Assembly (NCBI GenBank): GCA_008729055.1
Contig: SDUX01000001.1
Span: 558,001-622,000 of the forward strand
DNA from: Pyropia haitanensis
Taxonomy: Eukaryota > Rhodophyta > Bangiophyceae > Bangiales > Bangiaceae
Reading direction: 5' to 3'
Length of the DNA: 64,000 bases
Shown here piece after piece: positions 34,436 to 45,695 of this stretch. Below the pieces are notes generated by a model. That model saw only the letters and a program-made list of their open reading frames with translations, was not told the origin of the DNA and ran no database searches. The translations under genes were made by a program, and so were the position numbers. How positions within the stretch are numbered: the stretch's first letter is position 1; every line of letters starts with the position of its first letter.

Positions 34436-35097
34436 TGGTCGGCACGCGCCGCGGCGAGCGCGGGCTGCAGCTCCTCGAGCGCCGCCGCGCGCGCCGCGGC
34501 GGCCGCGTCCGCTTCCGCCGCGGTGCGTTCGGCGGCCGCGACCGCCGCGTCGGCGTGCGCGGCGACCGCCTGGGAGGCGGCGAGGGCGGGCTTGAGCTCC
34601 TCCAGCTGCTTGGCGTGCGCCGCGGCCGCGGCCGTCGCGTCGGCGGCCGACGCTTGGGACGCGGCGAGGGCGGGCTTGAGCACCTCCAGCTGCTTGGCGT
34701 GGTGCGCGGCGGCCGCTTCCAGCGCCGCTACCCGGTCGGTCGCCGCCGACAGGGCGGCGGTCAGGCGGGCCACTTCGGCAGACGCGTCGGCGGCGGCGGC
34801 GGCGGCGGCGGCACCCGCGTCGCCGCCGCCGCCGTCGCCGCGAGGCCCCGCCGCGGCGCCGGGCGCACCGGCGCTGCGCGGGCGCCGCGCCGCGGCCACA
34901 GAGGTGCTCCCCGTGCCACCGCCGTCGGCGGCCGCCGCGGCGCCGTCGGCAGGGGCGGCAGCGGCGGGTGCGGGTTTGGTCGCGCCGCCGTCGGTGGCGG
35001 TCGCCGCCACCGCCGCCGCGGCGGCCTTCATCGCCTTGGCACGCTGTGCGGCGGCGGCCTTGGCCTTTTTCTTCTTGCTGTCGCCGGCGGCGCCCAT
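32907..35097 (-). CDS. Ala-rich long coiled-coil protein with C-terminal membrane anchor
   Basis: The start at 35097 opens MGAAGDSKKKKAKAAAAQRA, a Lys-rich head. About 570 residues of Ala/Glu/Asp/Arg heptad sequence follow, probably one long coiled coil. It includes a near-duplicated block: HHAKQLEVLKPALAASQASA then AHAKQLEELKPALAASQAVA, about 30 residues apart. The frame continues to a 25-C run (33178-33202) and changes by one base there. It then reads through PPVAFGLGAATAAVLAGGVQ and LVVGVL, a single hydrophobic segment. The end is 13 Ser encoded by a TCG repeat plus RHQR, stop at 32907. This is the layout of a tail-anchored protein such as a tether or golgin-like rod, but no family is recognised. 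Ala replaces most hydrophobic core residues, so coil stability is uncertain. It resembles no named protein I can place. Confidence 0.65.
32922..32960. repeat. (CGA)13 microsatellite encoding poly-Ser on the minus strand
   Basis: Thirteen perfect triplet units. On the minus strand they read TCG and give 13 Ser residues at the C-terminus of the coiled-coil protein, directly after its hydrophobic anchor. Confidence 0.9.
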
Positions 35098-37116
35098 GGT
35101 GAGAACAAAGGGGTGGGAAACAAAAGGGGCCGCGGTACAGGGGGAAACAGACGCGGCGAGGAGGGGGGGGTGGGGACGGGTGCAATGGGTGGGGTGGTGG
35201 TGTTGAGGGACAGGTGTCAATAATGAGGGGAGGGCGGTCAATGAGGGGAGGAGGGGGGAAACGACAGGAGCGAGTGGGGCGGCGAGCGGCGCGACCGGGG
35301 CGGGGGGTGGGTGGGAGAGGGAACCACAAAGGCCGGGAGTGGGTCCGTGCAGCGGCTGTAAGACCGATGGGGGACCCCACGCGGCTACGTCCAGTCCGGG
35401 GGTGCGCCGTTCGGGGCGGCACCGTCGACGGCGCGGCCGATGGGGCGGCCGGGACAGCGGCGGCCACGTGCGGCGGCCGGTGGTGGGCCGACGGGCAGAC
35501 GCCGTCGCCGGCACCCCCCCCGCACCCCCCCCCCCCCCACACTGCCCACACCACCACCTACAGCTGTGCCCTGGCCGGCAGCGACGGCGGGATGGCGCCA
35601 CGTTGCAATCTGCCCCCACCCACGGATCACGTAGGCGGCGCAGCGACAGCGGTGAGAGGGGGCGGGGGGGGGTGGCGCGGCCAATGTTGTTGTTGGGGAG
35701 GGGGCGGGGGGGGGGGGGGGGGGAACAGGGGGGGTTGGGCGAGGAGAGCCCTGGTCCCCGCTCGCCGACAAAGGACCCCGCCTCCCCCCCCCCCCCCCCC
35801 CCCCCTCTGGGCGACCCGCCACGGCTGTGCCGCAGACCCCCACTGTCTGACGATGAGGGGGTCCACCGGCAGGCGTGCCCCCGCCGTGTGGGGTGGCGGC
35901 CGCCGCCGCCGCGCGCCTCCTGCCCGCGACGATGCGCCCGCGCTCCACCCAAGCGCCGCGCGCACTGGAGCGGAGCGTGGGAGAGGCGCAGCGGGGGAGA
36001 GGCAGTGGAGAGGAGCTGGGGGTGGGGGGGGGGGGGGGGGGGTGGGGGGGGGTGGATGGGCAGCACCTTTGGCGCGGCACCCGCGGCCGCCCCCGCACGG
36101 CGACGGGCGGGTTTGGTTCCCGTCTCGGCGGTGCTCTCCGATGCGGCGCCGCGGCGGCGGCGCCGCCCCGAGGGGGTCAGCCAGGACGTTTGGGCAGGGC
36201 GGGGGGAGCGGGACGAGGCGGCGGACCCCCCGCGGCCGGGACGGCCGCCGACACGAGGCGGCCGGTGGCGGCAAGGGCGGTGGGGGGGGCGGCGCTCTCG
36301 CGTCGTGCCGAGTGCGAGATCCGCCACCTCCCCCCCCCGCCCAGATGCAAGAACCCTCGTTGCCAGCGCCGCGGCCGTGCGCAGGGGGGAGCGCGGGCGG
36401 GTGCGTTCAATCTTGGCAGCGCGCACGACGCGGCGGAGCGGGACGCGCCGCGCCCGTGGACGGTGTTGTCTGGGCGCACTTTGTGTGGACTGGGCACCGC
36501 ACGGCCGCCGCGCCCGCAGCGGGTTAACTCCCATGATGCGGCAACGGACGCGCGCCTCGCCGCCCGCGGCTGCCCCACCGCTGCGGACCTTTGACGCCGC
36601 ACGGAGGGGACGGCCAGTACCGCAAGCTCCCCGCAGCGATGCCCGTCGCGGCGTCGCGGCGCTGTGCGCGGGCCGGCGGCGTCGGCGACGGCGTCGTCCG
36701 CGCGCTCCCCGTCCAAGACGGTCAGCCGCGATGGGGATCCCCCCAAGGGCGGGCCCAAAACTGGACGACGAGGGCCAACGCAGCGGGGGGGGTTGTTCCA
36801 TCCGTGTCGGCGTCCCGCCCCCGCGCCGTGCCGCCGCTGCGCCTTTCCCCGTTTCGGGCGTACGGCCGTGTGCAAACACCCTGCGTCGCCAGCTGCCTCT
36901 GTATTGGGAATGGCAACAGGCTGTGCGTGTCATGTGCCCCTGGTGTGGGTGCCGCAGTCGAGACAAAAAAACAGACGATCCACCCGCCGTCCGACAACAG
37001 CGCCCGGTTCCTCGCCACGCCCCCGACCTCCAAAAAAAAAAAAAAAAAACAGTCCACGCCTCGCGCACCACTGTCCCCCCCCCCTCCGCCCCCCTGCGCC
37101 CCCCCGCCCCCCCGCC
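35098..37116. other. Intergenic region upstream of the coiled-coil gene
   Basis: Two kilobases between the coiled-coil gene start and the exonuclease stop; both genes are on the minus strand. It has C and G runs (35524-35538, 35784-35805, 36016-36041) and an A17 run at 37034-37050, just downstream of the exonuclease stop on its strand. Long plus-strand frames over this part extend antisense into the exonuclease gene and have no domain. No gene is called. Confidence 0.4.
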
Positions 37117-38565
37117 TCATTCCGTCGTGGCGGGCACGTCGCCCAGGCCGACCGTCTGGACCGTCACCCCCCCCACGACGGCGGCCCAGCTCGCCCCACA
37201 CGCCCCCGCCCCCTTCCCCACACACGCCCGCCGCAGCGCCGAGCGCGTCCGGTACGCGCGGCCACACGCGCCGCACACGTGCACCGACACGGCGGACAGG
37301 TCGAGCACGGCGGGCGGCGACAGCGCCGCCGCCGCCGCGGCGGGTGCCGCCGCCGCCGCGGCGAGGTGGATGGCCACCGCGACGCGCGCGTCCTCCGCGG
37401 CGTACGCCAGCTGCGCGGCGGAGAGGGGGCGCGCCGCCCAGTTGCTGCGGGCGGTGGCTTTGCGCAGGTCGACGGCGAGGTACTTGGCGGCGAGGGCGCG
37501 GAGGGAGCAGGCGCTCGTTGGCCGGGGGGGGGGGGGGGCGCCGCCGTCGCCGCTGCCGCCGCTGCCGCCGCCGCCGCCGCCGCCGCCACCCGCGGCGCCA
37601 CCGTTGGCGGGGCCCTTGCCCCGCCTTGCCTGCGCTCTTGCACGCTTGCCGCCGGCCCCGGTGGCCGGGACGCTGGCAGCGGGCGCCTCCCCCCCTGCGG
37701 CGGGTGCGTCGACAGTCGCCGCCGCCTCCCCCGCCGCCTCCCCCGCCGCCCCCCCCGCCCCCCCCCATCGTCCCCTCCCGCCATCCACCCCAGCGGCGCC
37801 AGGTCCACCACCCCCCGCACGATCCCCCCCAGCGCCGGCACGGCCGCCCCGTACCACCGCGCCAGCCCCGCCAGGTCATCCGCGACGCCCACCCCCAACA
37901 CCGACACCGCCGGGCTCGCCAGCAGCGGCCCCAGCGCGGCCGACAGCGCCGCCGCGGCGGCCGCCGACGACGGCCCCACCCCCCCGGGTCCAACGCGAGC
38001 AGGTCCACCACGTAGGCCGTGTCGGGGGCGGGGCCGCCCGCGACGCCACCCGCCAGCTGCAGCGTCGCGGGCGGCTGCGGGCGGGCGCCACGGACAAAGG
38101 ACGGCTTGGTTTCCGTGTCGAGGCCGAGGAGGGTGGCGTGCGCGAGCGCCGCGCCGGCCGCGGTGACCGCCGCGGGGGTGGCGACGAGGATGGGGCGGAG
38201 GGGGGGGGGGGGGTGGGCGAGAGGGGGGCGGGCACCATGGGGCGGGCGGGGGGGGGGGGGAGGGGGGGGGGCGTCGCGGCACCGTCGACGGCGACGGCGG
38301 CGGCGGCAGTGGCCGCGGCAGAGGCGGCGGCGGCGGGGGCGGCGGCGGGGGCGGCGGCGGGGGCGGCCGCGCCCGCCGCGGCGGCCGCCCGCTGCCGCTG
38401 CCGCCGCCGCCGCCGGCGGGCGGTCTTGACAGCGGGCGGCGACGGCGGGCGCGGCTCCATAGCACAGCGGAGGAGCGGGAGCCCCCGCCGCGGGAGGCGG
38501 ATGAGCAGGGGGGAAACCGCCGCGCCGGGGGTGGGGAAGGGCGCAAAGAGGAGGGGCGGCAGCAT
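37117..38565 (-). CDS. DEDDy-type 3'-5' exonuclease (WRN/RNase D-like) with C-terminal Cys motif
   Basis: Three exonuclease motifs appear in order, each in a different frame. Exo I is ATLLGLDTETKPSFVRG (near 38110, the DxE pair). Exo II is VLGVGVADDLAGLARWYGAA (near 37880). Exo III is LRKATARSNWAARPLSAAQL followed by AYAAEDARVAVAIHL (near 37400; Tyr-x3-Asp makes it DEDDy). The W-x-x-RPLS-x-x-Q-x-x-YAA-x-DA string is typical of WRN-type exonuclease domains. After it comes VHVCGACGRAYRTRSALRRA with further Cys, possibly a zinc-binding motif, then the stop at 37117. The start may be 38460 (MEPRPPSPPAVKTARRRRRR) or 38565 (MLPPLLFAPFPTPGAAVSPL), the latter adding an Arg-containing leader that could target an organelle. 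Frame changes fall in runs near 38200, 37976-37986 and 37749-37764. Substrate (DNA or RNA) cannot be told. Confidence 0.7.
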
Positions 38566-40627
38566 GATCCAGCCGCGCCGACGGGAGGTGGGGGGGGCGG
38601 GGGGGGAGGGGGCGGAATCGGGAACGGGTGACCGCGACTGATGGGGAGTTTGGCCCCCGCCGACGAGTGGTGGAAGAGCGCCACTGGCAGACGCGCCCCC
38701 GTGCCAGGCCCTCGGTCGGGGGGAGGCAGCACCAAATGGCTGTTGTTTTCCTTTTTCGTCAGCCCGAAACCGAAATTTACAAAAATCACCTAAAAGAAGC
38801 GGGTAGATTTGTGCGGTCTCTCGAGACGGACGGGCGCCTGGTGCTATCCACATAGTGGCGGGGTCTGTCATCGACCGTCGGCTTTTTGCCATGCCACCCC
38901 CACCGGCCGACGGTCCACTGGAGGCCGTCAGCGTCCACGTGCGCCTGCCGCCGTCCGTGTCTGCGGACCACCTTTCGTCCGTGGCCCGCCATCAAACGCT
39001 GCGTGGTTGCAGCGGCGGCGGCAGCGACGAGCACACGGCGTACGGGGAGCGTCGTCTTTCTCGCACGGCAACGCACGCGTCAAAGCCCATCGCACCACCC
39101 TTTTTTTCGATTGGGCATTCTCTCCCGCTTCTCCCACGTCTGGGGTGCCAGCTGTGGAGACCGGCGAGGCCAGAGACATGCTACGACCGGAGGGTTGGAA
39201 GGCCTGCTTCTGAGCGTACGTACTGTTCTTCCCGTTTCTATCTTTCCTCCTCTTTTTCGTTTTTTCTCGTGCATCGAGAACGTGCTGTAGTTCCTGGCGG
39301 GCATCCCCACCTGCTGTTGTAGGTCTCTTGCCTGCGCGAGCCAAGCCAGAGCCGCTGTTCCGTTGCTGCTGGTGTTGTCCTACAAAAACCGTTGGCCAGA
39401 GTAGCGTGGACAGCGGGTGGGGGCCCAACGCTGCGGGTCGTGTTGTGTGGCGGTTGGTGTGGCGGCGCGCCGAGGACCCCAAACCGCCGCCCTCCGGCCC
39501 CCCCCCCCTCACGCAGGTTTGGATGGAACATGGAAATGTACTGTACAACGGACCGCTACTTTGATTCGGCCGGCGACGAGCGGCGCGGCGGACCGCCCCA
39601 ATTGGCCGCACGTCAGCTCCCCCTCTCCCCGCGGCGGACCCCCCTCCAGCGTGCGCTGTGGCGAGGGGTTGGGGCGGGGCGGAGGGAGCGAGGCACCCAC
39701 CACGCCGCCCCCCCCCCCCCCCTGCGTGCGGCCCGTGTGTGTCGACACGCCGCGGTCGTCGCCGCGTCCACCCCCCCCCCCCCCCTCCCCCCCCCCTCCC
39801 CGCCGCGACCCCGTGTGTCGCCCGCCGCCCCAGCGCGAGTCGCTGCCGGCGGCACCGACCGTGGCTGCCGGTGGTGGTGGCGTGCCGGTGCGCCCGTCGG
39901 CGCGAGCGCGACACGACTGCGGTCCGTTCCGTCCCCCTCCCGCTCCCCGCCGCTCCCCCCTCCCCCCCCCTTCCGTTTCCTTCCCCCCCCCCACCCCCCC
40001 CCCCCGCGGTAGTCTGACGTGCGGCCCGTCGTTGCCGCGGCGCGCGTTCCCCGTCGATTTCCCTCCCGCGGGGGGGGCGGCGCTCCCGCGCGCCCGCGAG
40101 CGGCGACCGCCAGGCCTGTGCCCGTTGCCTCGCCGGGCACGACTCCCCCGTCTCCCGGCCCTGCTTCCGCTCCGTCCGCCCACCCCGTCACACCTTCCAT
40201 CCCGTCACACCTGCGCCCGTTTGGTTGGTTCCCTCCGTGACCAGCTGCGTTCCGTCCCCCCCTCCCCCCGCCCGTGTTCGTCGGTGTTGTGCCCCCCACT
40301 CGGTTGTGCCCCCGCGCGCGGTCCTCCCTCCCGCGGCCGCCACGCTGGGCGTCTTGCGCACCGCACGGCGCCGGTGTAACACTCCGCGTCCACACTCCGT
40401 GTCTTCTTCCGTCGGTGGGCGAGCGGCGGCTTGGTCCTGCACTCTACCTTCCGCTCCGTTGTTGTTGTTTTTCTTTTTTTTTTTTTGCTGCGGACCAGCG
40501 TGCGGCGCTGCCTTCTCTTCTCTCTGGTTTTTTTTTGGGGGGGGGGGAGGTTGGGTGGCTGGCTGCCGACACCGCACCGCCCGCCGCTCCCGCCTGCCAG
40601 CGGACGCCTCCCGAATTGTGGGTGACC
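38566..40627. other. Intergenic region between divergent exonuclease and ataxin-2 genes
   Basis: Two kilobases holding both promoters. A lower-GC part (38740-39400, with T-rich stretches near 39100 and 39240-39265) is followed by C-rich sequence with runs at 39711-39721, 39772-39783 and 39986-40003. T runs at 40478-40490 and 40530-40537 precede the ataxin-2 ATG and suggest a 5'-UTR or a UTR intron. No coding domain is found on either strand. Confidence 0.4.
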
Positions 40628-41014
40628 ATGCCCGGCGCGTGGACGGCGGACAACCGTCGCAGCCGTGCGTACTTGGCTGGGAACGGCCCCGCCGCGAGCG
40701 ACGCCGGCCCCCACCCGCCGGGCGTGGGCGTCCCCGCCGCCGCCAGCGCGGCTGCAGCGGCCTCGGCGGCGGCTGGCGCGCCGCCCGCCGCCGCGTCTGC
40801 CCAGGATGCGTGGGCGCCGTGCCTGGTGTCGATGCTCAACCAGCCCGTGGCGGTGCGGCTGATCGACGGCTCTGCGTACGCGGGCACCCTCACGGGCGTC
40901 GCGGCGGAGAAGGAGCTGAGCCTCGTCCTCCGCTCGCCGCGATCCCTCTCTGGCGACGAGGCCGCCGCCGCGTTGGGTACTGGCGCCGCTGGTGGTGGCG
41001 CGTGGGCGGCGGGC

Positions 41015-41065
<51 letters not shown>

Positions 41066-44022
41066 GGTGGTGGTGGTGGCGGCGGCGGCGGCGGCGGTGC
41101 GCCCACGCCGCGTCGCTTGCTGCCGGCGAACTTGCTCGTTCCGGGTGCGAAGCTGGCGCTCCTTGCCATGGATGCGTCGGCGGTGGCGGCGGCCGCCGCG
41201 GGCAGGGTGGATGGCGCTGCGGTGAGCATCGCAGCGGGCGGCGACGGGGCGGGCTTTGCAACGGACGGGGGCATCTCGGGGCGCAAGGGCGGCGGCGGCG
41301 GCGGCGACCGCCAGCTGACCCCCTTTGACGACTTTGGGCCGCCCGCCGCCGCGCCCGTGGACGGCGAGCTGTACGGCAGCCTGGGCGGCCTCGGCGGAGG
41401 GGGGGGGGGGGGGGGCGGGTCCAGCGGCCGCAAGTGGGACCAGTTTGCCGAGAATGAGCGCAAGTTTGGGGTGCGCACGTCGTATGACGAGCACGACTAC
41501 ACGACCAAGCTGGACAAGCGGCGGCCTGGCTTCCACGAGCGCGAGCTCAAGGCCCAACGGGTATGTCCTGCGCATGCTCGGCGCATGCTGTGGGGGAGGT
41601 GGTGTTACCACTTTCTGATGGCGCACTTGGGGCGTGCGGGCTGCTGTGATTCTGCTAGGTGCTTTTTGTCGCTGCCGCACTCCTCTTGTGAGCTCTTTTG
41701 CTGACGTGTTTGTTTTTCGCCTGCTTTGCTTTTTTTTCCTCCTGTATGTATGTCCGTTTGCTGGATCTTGGCGATGGATTGCTTGTTTTGTAGGTGGCGG
41801 CAGAGATCGAGGGGCGCAACGCTGCCAACCCCCACGTGCGCGAGGAGCGCGGCCAAGCCGTGCAAGACGATGGCGATGAGGAGGCCCGCTACTCTACTGT
41901 TCTCCGTGGCCCGGCCGCGTCATCCCCTGGCCCCTCACCAGGCGCGGCGACGTCGCCCGCGGCGGCCACCGCGTCGTTGTCCGCTGTGGCCCCCGTTGGC
42001 GACGGATCCGCCCCCGGCCCACGGTCGACCGCTGCGGCCCGGTCGTCGCCGCTGCCACCTCGCGCGCCCGCCGCGCCGGTATCTACGAATGGTGGCGGCA
42101 GTGCGGCGGGCCCGTCGGGCTCGACGGGGGTGGCGCCGCCACCGTCGGCGCCGCCGGGGATCGTTGCGCCCGCGGGCGTCGGTGTGGCCACGGTGGCTGG
42201 ACCATCTGGCCTGCGGCCGGCCCTCCCGCCCGTGGCCACGGCCGGCCCGCCTGGCTTGCTGCACGCCCGCCGGCCGTCGCGTGAGAACCTGGCGTCGACC
42301 GCCCGCGGCTCTGCGCGCGTGCCCACCGTCCTAGGCAACACGTCGTCGGTGGAGCGCCTGAACCTGGACACCGCCACGCCCAAGCCGCTGGACCCTGTCG
42401 CGGACGCCAAGTTCCGCGAGTACAAGCAGCAAAAGGCGCGGGAGGCGTGCCCGCGGGACAGCACGACCAAGGGGCTCCGCGAGTTTTCCTCCTCCTTCAA
42501 CTCCCACTACCGGCAGTCGGCGGACCGGCGGTCGGGGCGGTCTTCGCGAGCGCCCTCTCACTTGTCAGACGTGTCAAATGATGACATCCCCGCGCCGGCA
42601 GACGTCAATGGTGTGGACGACGCGGCGTCGCTGGCGGGCTCCATGACCTCCATGGTCGTCCTGGCGGGCTCGGACGTTGCGTCCGTCACGTCCGTTGGCG
42701 TTGAGACGGAGCCCCCTCCGCCAGCGCCTGCTACTACTGCTGCGGGCGGGTCGACAGGCCCCGAGGTGGACGCCGAGGCGGGCTCCAGCACCAAATCCCC
42801 GTCGGTGGTGACATCGACCATGTCTTCGGTGGCGCGGGCGCCGTCGGGTGCGGCGACCTGCTCGGAGAGTGTGGCGACATCTGCCAGCTCTTCTGATGTG
42901 GCTGCCATTAGCAGTGTGCCCGCTGACGCGACGGTGGGGGCGCCCGCCGTGTCGGCGGCGACGGGGACGCTTGGTGCTAACACCGGCGCTCCGTCGGCCA
43001 CGGCGTCGAACGCCAAGGCCGTACCGGCAGCACTGCCAGCTGCTGCGGCGGCCGCCGCACCCGCCACGGTCGCGGGGGCCAAGGCGGCCGGGGAGGTGAC
43101 CCCGGCAGCGGCGGCTGTGGCCAAGCCGCCGTCTAGCAAGGCGGCGCCAACGGCGTCGAAGAAGGGGCTCAACGCCGCGGCCAAGGAGTTCAAGTTCAAT
43201 CCGGCGGCGGCGGCCTTCAAGCCTCGGTCGACGGCGGCGCCCGCATCGCCGGCCACGTCGGCGTCGGGCTCGGTCGCGGGTGCGGCGGCGGCGGCGGCAG
43301 GGGGTGTGCCACCGCCGGTAGCGGGTTTGCCTGGCACACCCCCGCGGCACGTGGGGAACTACGCGCCGCACCCGGCAGGCGGCCATGTGCGACCAGGGCA
43401 TGGGCCGCAGGGCCTGGGCAGCAGCGGCGGTGGCGGTGGCGGCGGCGCGTATGGCGGCGGCGGGGGGGGTGGGCCGTATCCCGCGCCGGGCTACCGTTAC
43501 GGCCCGGGGGGTGGGGTGGTCGGCGGGCCGCCCGCGTTTCCGGCAGGCGTTGCGTATGCCGGTGGCGGCGGTGGCGTCGATGGTGGCGGCGGTGGTGGCG
43601 GCGGCGTCTTCTACCCCCCGCAGGGGTACGGCCCTGGGATGCCCATGATTGTGCCCCCGCACATGATGAGCAGCCCGCTGCCTCCGCCGCATGGCGCGTA
43701 CGTGGTCGGTGGCCCACCGCCCCCGCGGGGGGTGCCCATGTATGGGGGCCCGCGGATGCCCAACTTTGTTGCGCCCCCGTTTGGCTACCCCGTGGGCCCG
43801 CCCACCGTTGGGGGGCCACCCCACCCGGGCCACCGACCCGGGTACCTCCCACCCCCGCCACCGGGAATGTATCCGCCCGTGGCGGTGGGGGCGGTGCCAC
43901 TGGGGCCCGTGCCGCCGGGCGGCGTGCCGCCAGCGTCTCCTGAAATGGTCGCGGCCACGCCGGCGGCGGCGCCCCAATTCGTGCGTGGCGGTGGTGGTGG
44001 TGGCGGTGGTGGTGGCGGTGGT

Positions 44023-44053
<31 letters not shown>

Positions 44054-44859
44054 GGCCGCGGGGAGGGGGCGGCGGCGGCTCCCGCAGCGGCGGCGGAGGC
44101 GTGCGCAGCGCCCGGCAGCCACGGTCGGGTGCGGCTGGCGGCGGCGGGGGTGGCGGTGGCGGCGGCGGGGCCGGGAGCGCCCACGGTGGGGGTGGGGGGC
44201 GTGGCAGCTCGGGGGGCGGCGCGAACCGCGGCGCGGGCGGCCGCGGCGGTGACGCGGCCGTGGCGGCCGGCGGCGGCGGCGGTGGGGGCGGGAGAATAGA
44301 CGGCGCGCCCGCCCCTGGGGGGGGGGGGGGAAGGGCACGCCCGAGGGGGGGGGGCACCGGGTGCGGCGCCACCAAAGGGCGCGGTGGAGCAATGACCGGG
44401 AGGGGGGGGCGGCGGCGTCGCTGCGCGCCTCTCTCTGCCCCACTTTTTTTTTTTTTTTCCTGTGTCGGGGCTCCCCGCCCGCCTCGCTCCCCACCGCCAT
44501 CCGCGTGTGCCACCGGCCGCACGGGCCGCCGTCCCCTTCCACCCCCCCCTCCCCCCCCCACCGCGCCGCCCTGCAGACCAGCGTCACCGATGCCGCCACG
44601 CGTCATCACCCGCCGCCCCGTCCATGACAGCCACGACCAGGTGCCCGCGCCGCGTCGGCCCCCCCGCTCCACCTGTGCCCCCCTGCAGGACCCCCGGCGG
44701 ATACCAGCCGCCCGCAGCGACGCCCGCCCCGCAAACCGGCCGCCGCCCGCTGCCGCTGCCGCTGCCGCCTCCGCCCGCACGGTGGGCACCGCCGCGGGCC
44801 CCGCGCGGCCGTTCACCGCCACGTCCGGGGTCCCATCGCCGCACCGCCCGGGCGGGTAG
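40628..44859 (+). CDS. ATXN2: Ataxin-2 / Pbp1 homologue (SM-ATX, LsmAD, PAM2, RGG/Gly tail)
   Basis: Exon 1 is 40628-41560 (311 codons), with donor GTATGT. The intron 41561-41793 (233 nt) ends TTTTGTAG, and exon 2 starts at 41794 in phase 0. An Lsm-like domain starts near residue 60 (VSMLNQPVAVRLIDGSAYAG, TLTGVAAEKELSLVLRSP). It is interrupted by about 30 Gly and resumes at RRLLPANLLVPGAKLALLAM. LsmAD is at about 267-345 (RKWDQFAENERKFGVRTSYD; KLDKRRPGFHERELKAQR) and crosses the splice junction. A PAM2 motif, LNAAAKEFKFNPAAAAFKP at about 770, would bind the MLLE domain of poly(A)-binding protein. The C-terminal third is Gly/Pro/Tyr-rich and then RGG-like. Ataxin-2 proteins bind RNA and promote stress-granule assembly. 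The frame is open to 44859, but G runs at 44320-44352 and a T run at 44447-44458 suggest the true stop is earlier, perhaps TAG at 44297-44299 in the next frame. Confidence 0.9.
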
Positions 44860-44950
44860 CCACGGGCGCCCGCGCGCACGCGGCGCGCCCCCCACCCCCC
44901 CCCCCCGAGCGCGGCATCGCCCCCGGCGCCAGCCACCGGTACGCCCGTCC

Positions 44951-45695
44951 TTACCCAGCGGGCGGGGTTGGAATGCCCGTGGCGCTCCCCCCCCCCCCTC
45001 GACAAACGTGCGGATGCTGGCGAGCACTCCCCCACAGCGGGCGGCCACGTCCGGCGGCGGCCGCTCCTGGCCCGCCACCCAGCGGTACAGCTCCGGGGTC
45101 TCCCGCGACAGCAGCGCCTCGGTCTCGGCGAGCGCGGCGGGCCGCATCGCCGGCACCGTCGCGGCGGCCCACTTGCCGAGGAGGACGTCCAGCTCCAGCC
45201 AGCCCCGCTGGGACGCGCGGTACAGGATGCGCCGCTGGGTGACGCTCAGGAGGGGGGGGGCGGCGTGCCGGCAACGGTCGCCGCGGCGGTGGTGGCCGCG
45301 GTAGCGACGGCGGCGGTAGCAGACGCCGTGGCGGCTGGGGCGGCGGCGGTGGCACCGCCGCCATCGTTGGCGCTAGTGTGGGTGTGGCTGACGGGCGCGA
45401 GCGGCGGGCGGCCGCGCGGGGGGGAGCCTTGCGGCGCCCGCCGGTGGTCGGCGAGCCACGGTGCGTCGGGCGGCACGGATGGCGGCACGCCCGTTGGGGG
45501 GGGGACGTCCGTGGGTACGCCGTCTGACGGCGGCGGTGATGATGACGACGACGCCCACCGGCGTGTCGACGGCGCGGCCGCGGCGGCGGCGGCGGCGGCA
45601 GCGGCGGCGGCGGCAGCGGGGGTGGCGGCGGCGGCCGTGCGGCGGCCGAGCGCAGCCGGCAGCGCCGCGGCGATGATCGAGGCGGGCGCAGCCAT
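44951..45695 (-). CDS. SDHAF2: Succinate dehydrogenase assembly factor 2 (SdhE/Sdh5 family)
   Basis: The start at 45695 gives MAAPASIIAAALPAALGRRT, an Ala/Arg leader fitting a mitochondrial presequence. A long Ala/Thr/Pro spacer follows. After a 9-G run at 45252-45260 (plus strand), where one base is missing for frame, it reads VTQRRILYRASQRGWLELDV then LLGKWAAATVPAM. Next are EALLSRETPELYRWVAGQER and CGGVLASIRTFVEG. This is the whole SdhE/DUF339 domain: R-x-L-x-Y-R...RG-x-x-E-x-D-x-LLG, then LL...D-x-x-L-x-x-W-x-x-G. These proteins promote covalent FAD attachment to the flavoprotein subunit of complex II in the mitochondrial matrix. The end at 44951 assumes a second frame change in the C/G run near 44988-44998; without it the frame runs to 44584 with a low-complexity tail. 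The gene converges on ataxin-2 and diverges from the MAP kinase gene. Confidence 0.8.

Noticed and set aside
35339..38641. 1100-codon plus-strand frame
   Set aside because: Antisense to the exonuclease gene over its second half, with no domain in the first; composition artefact.
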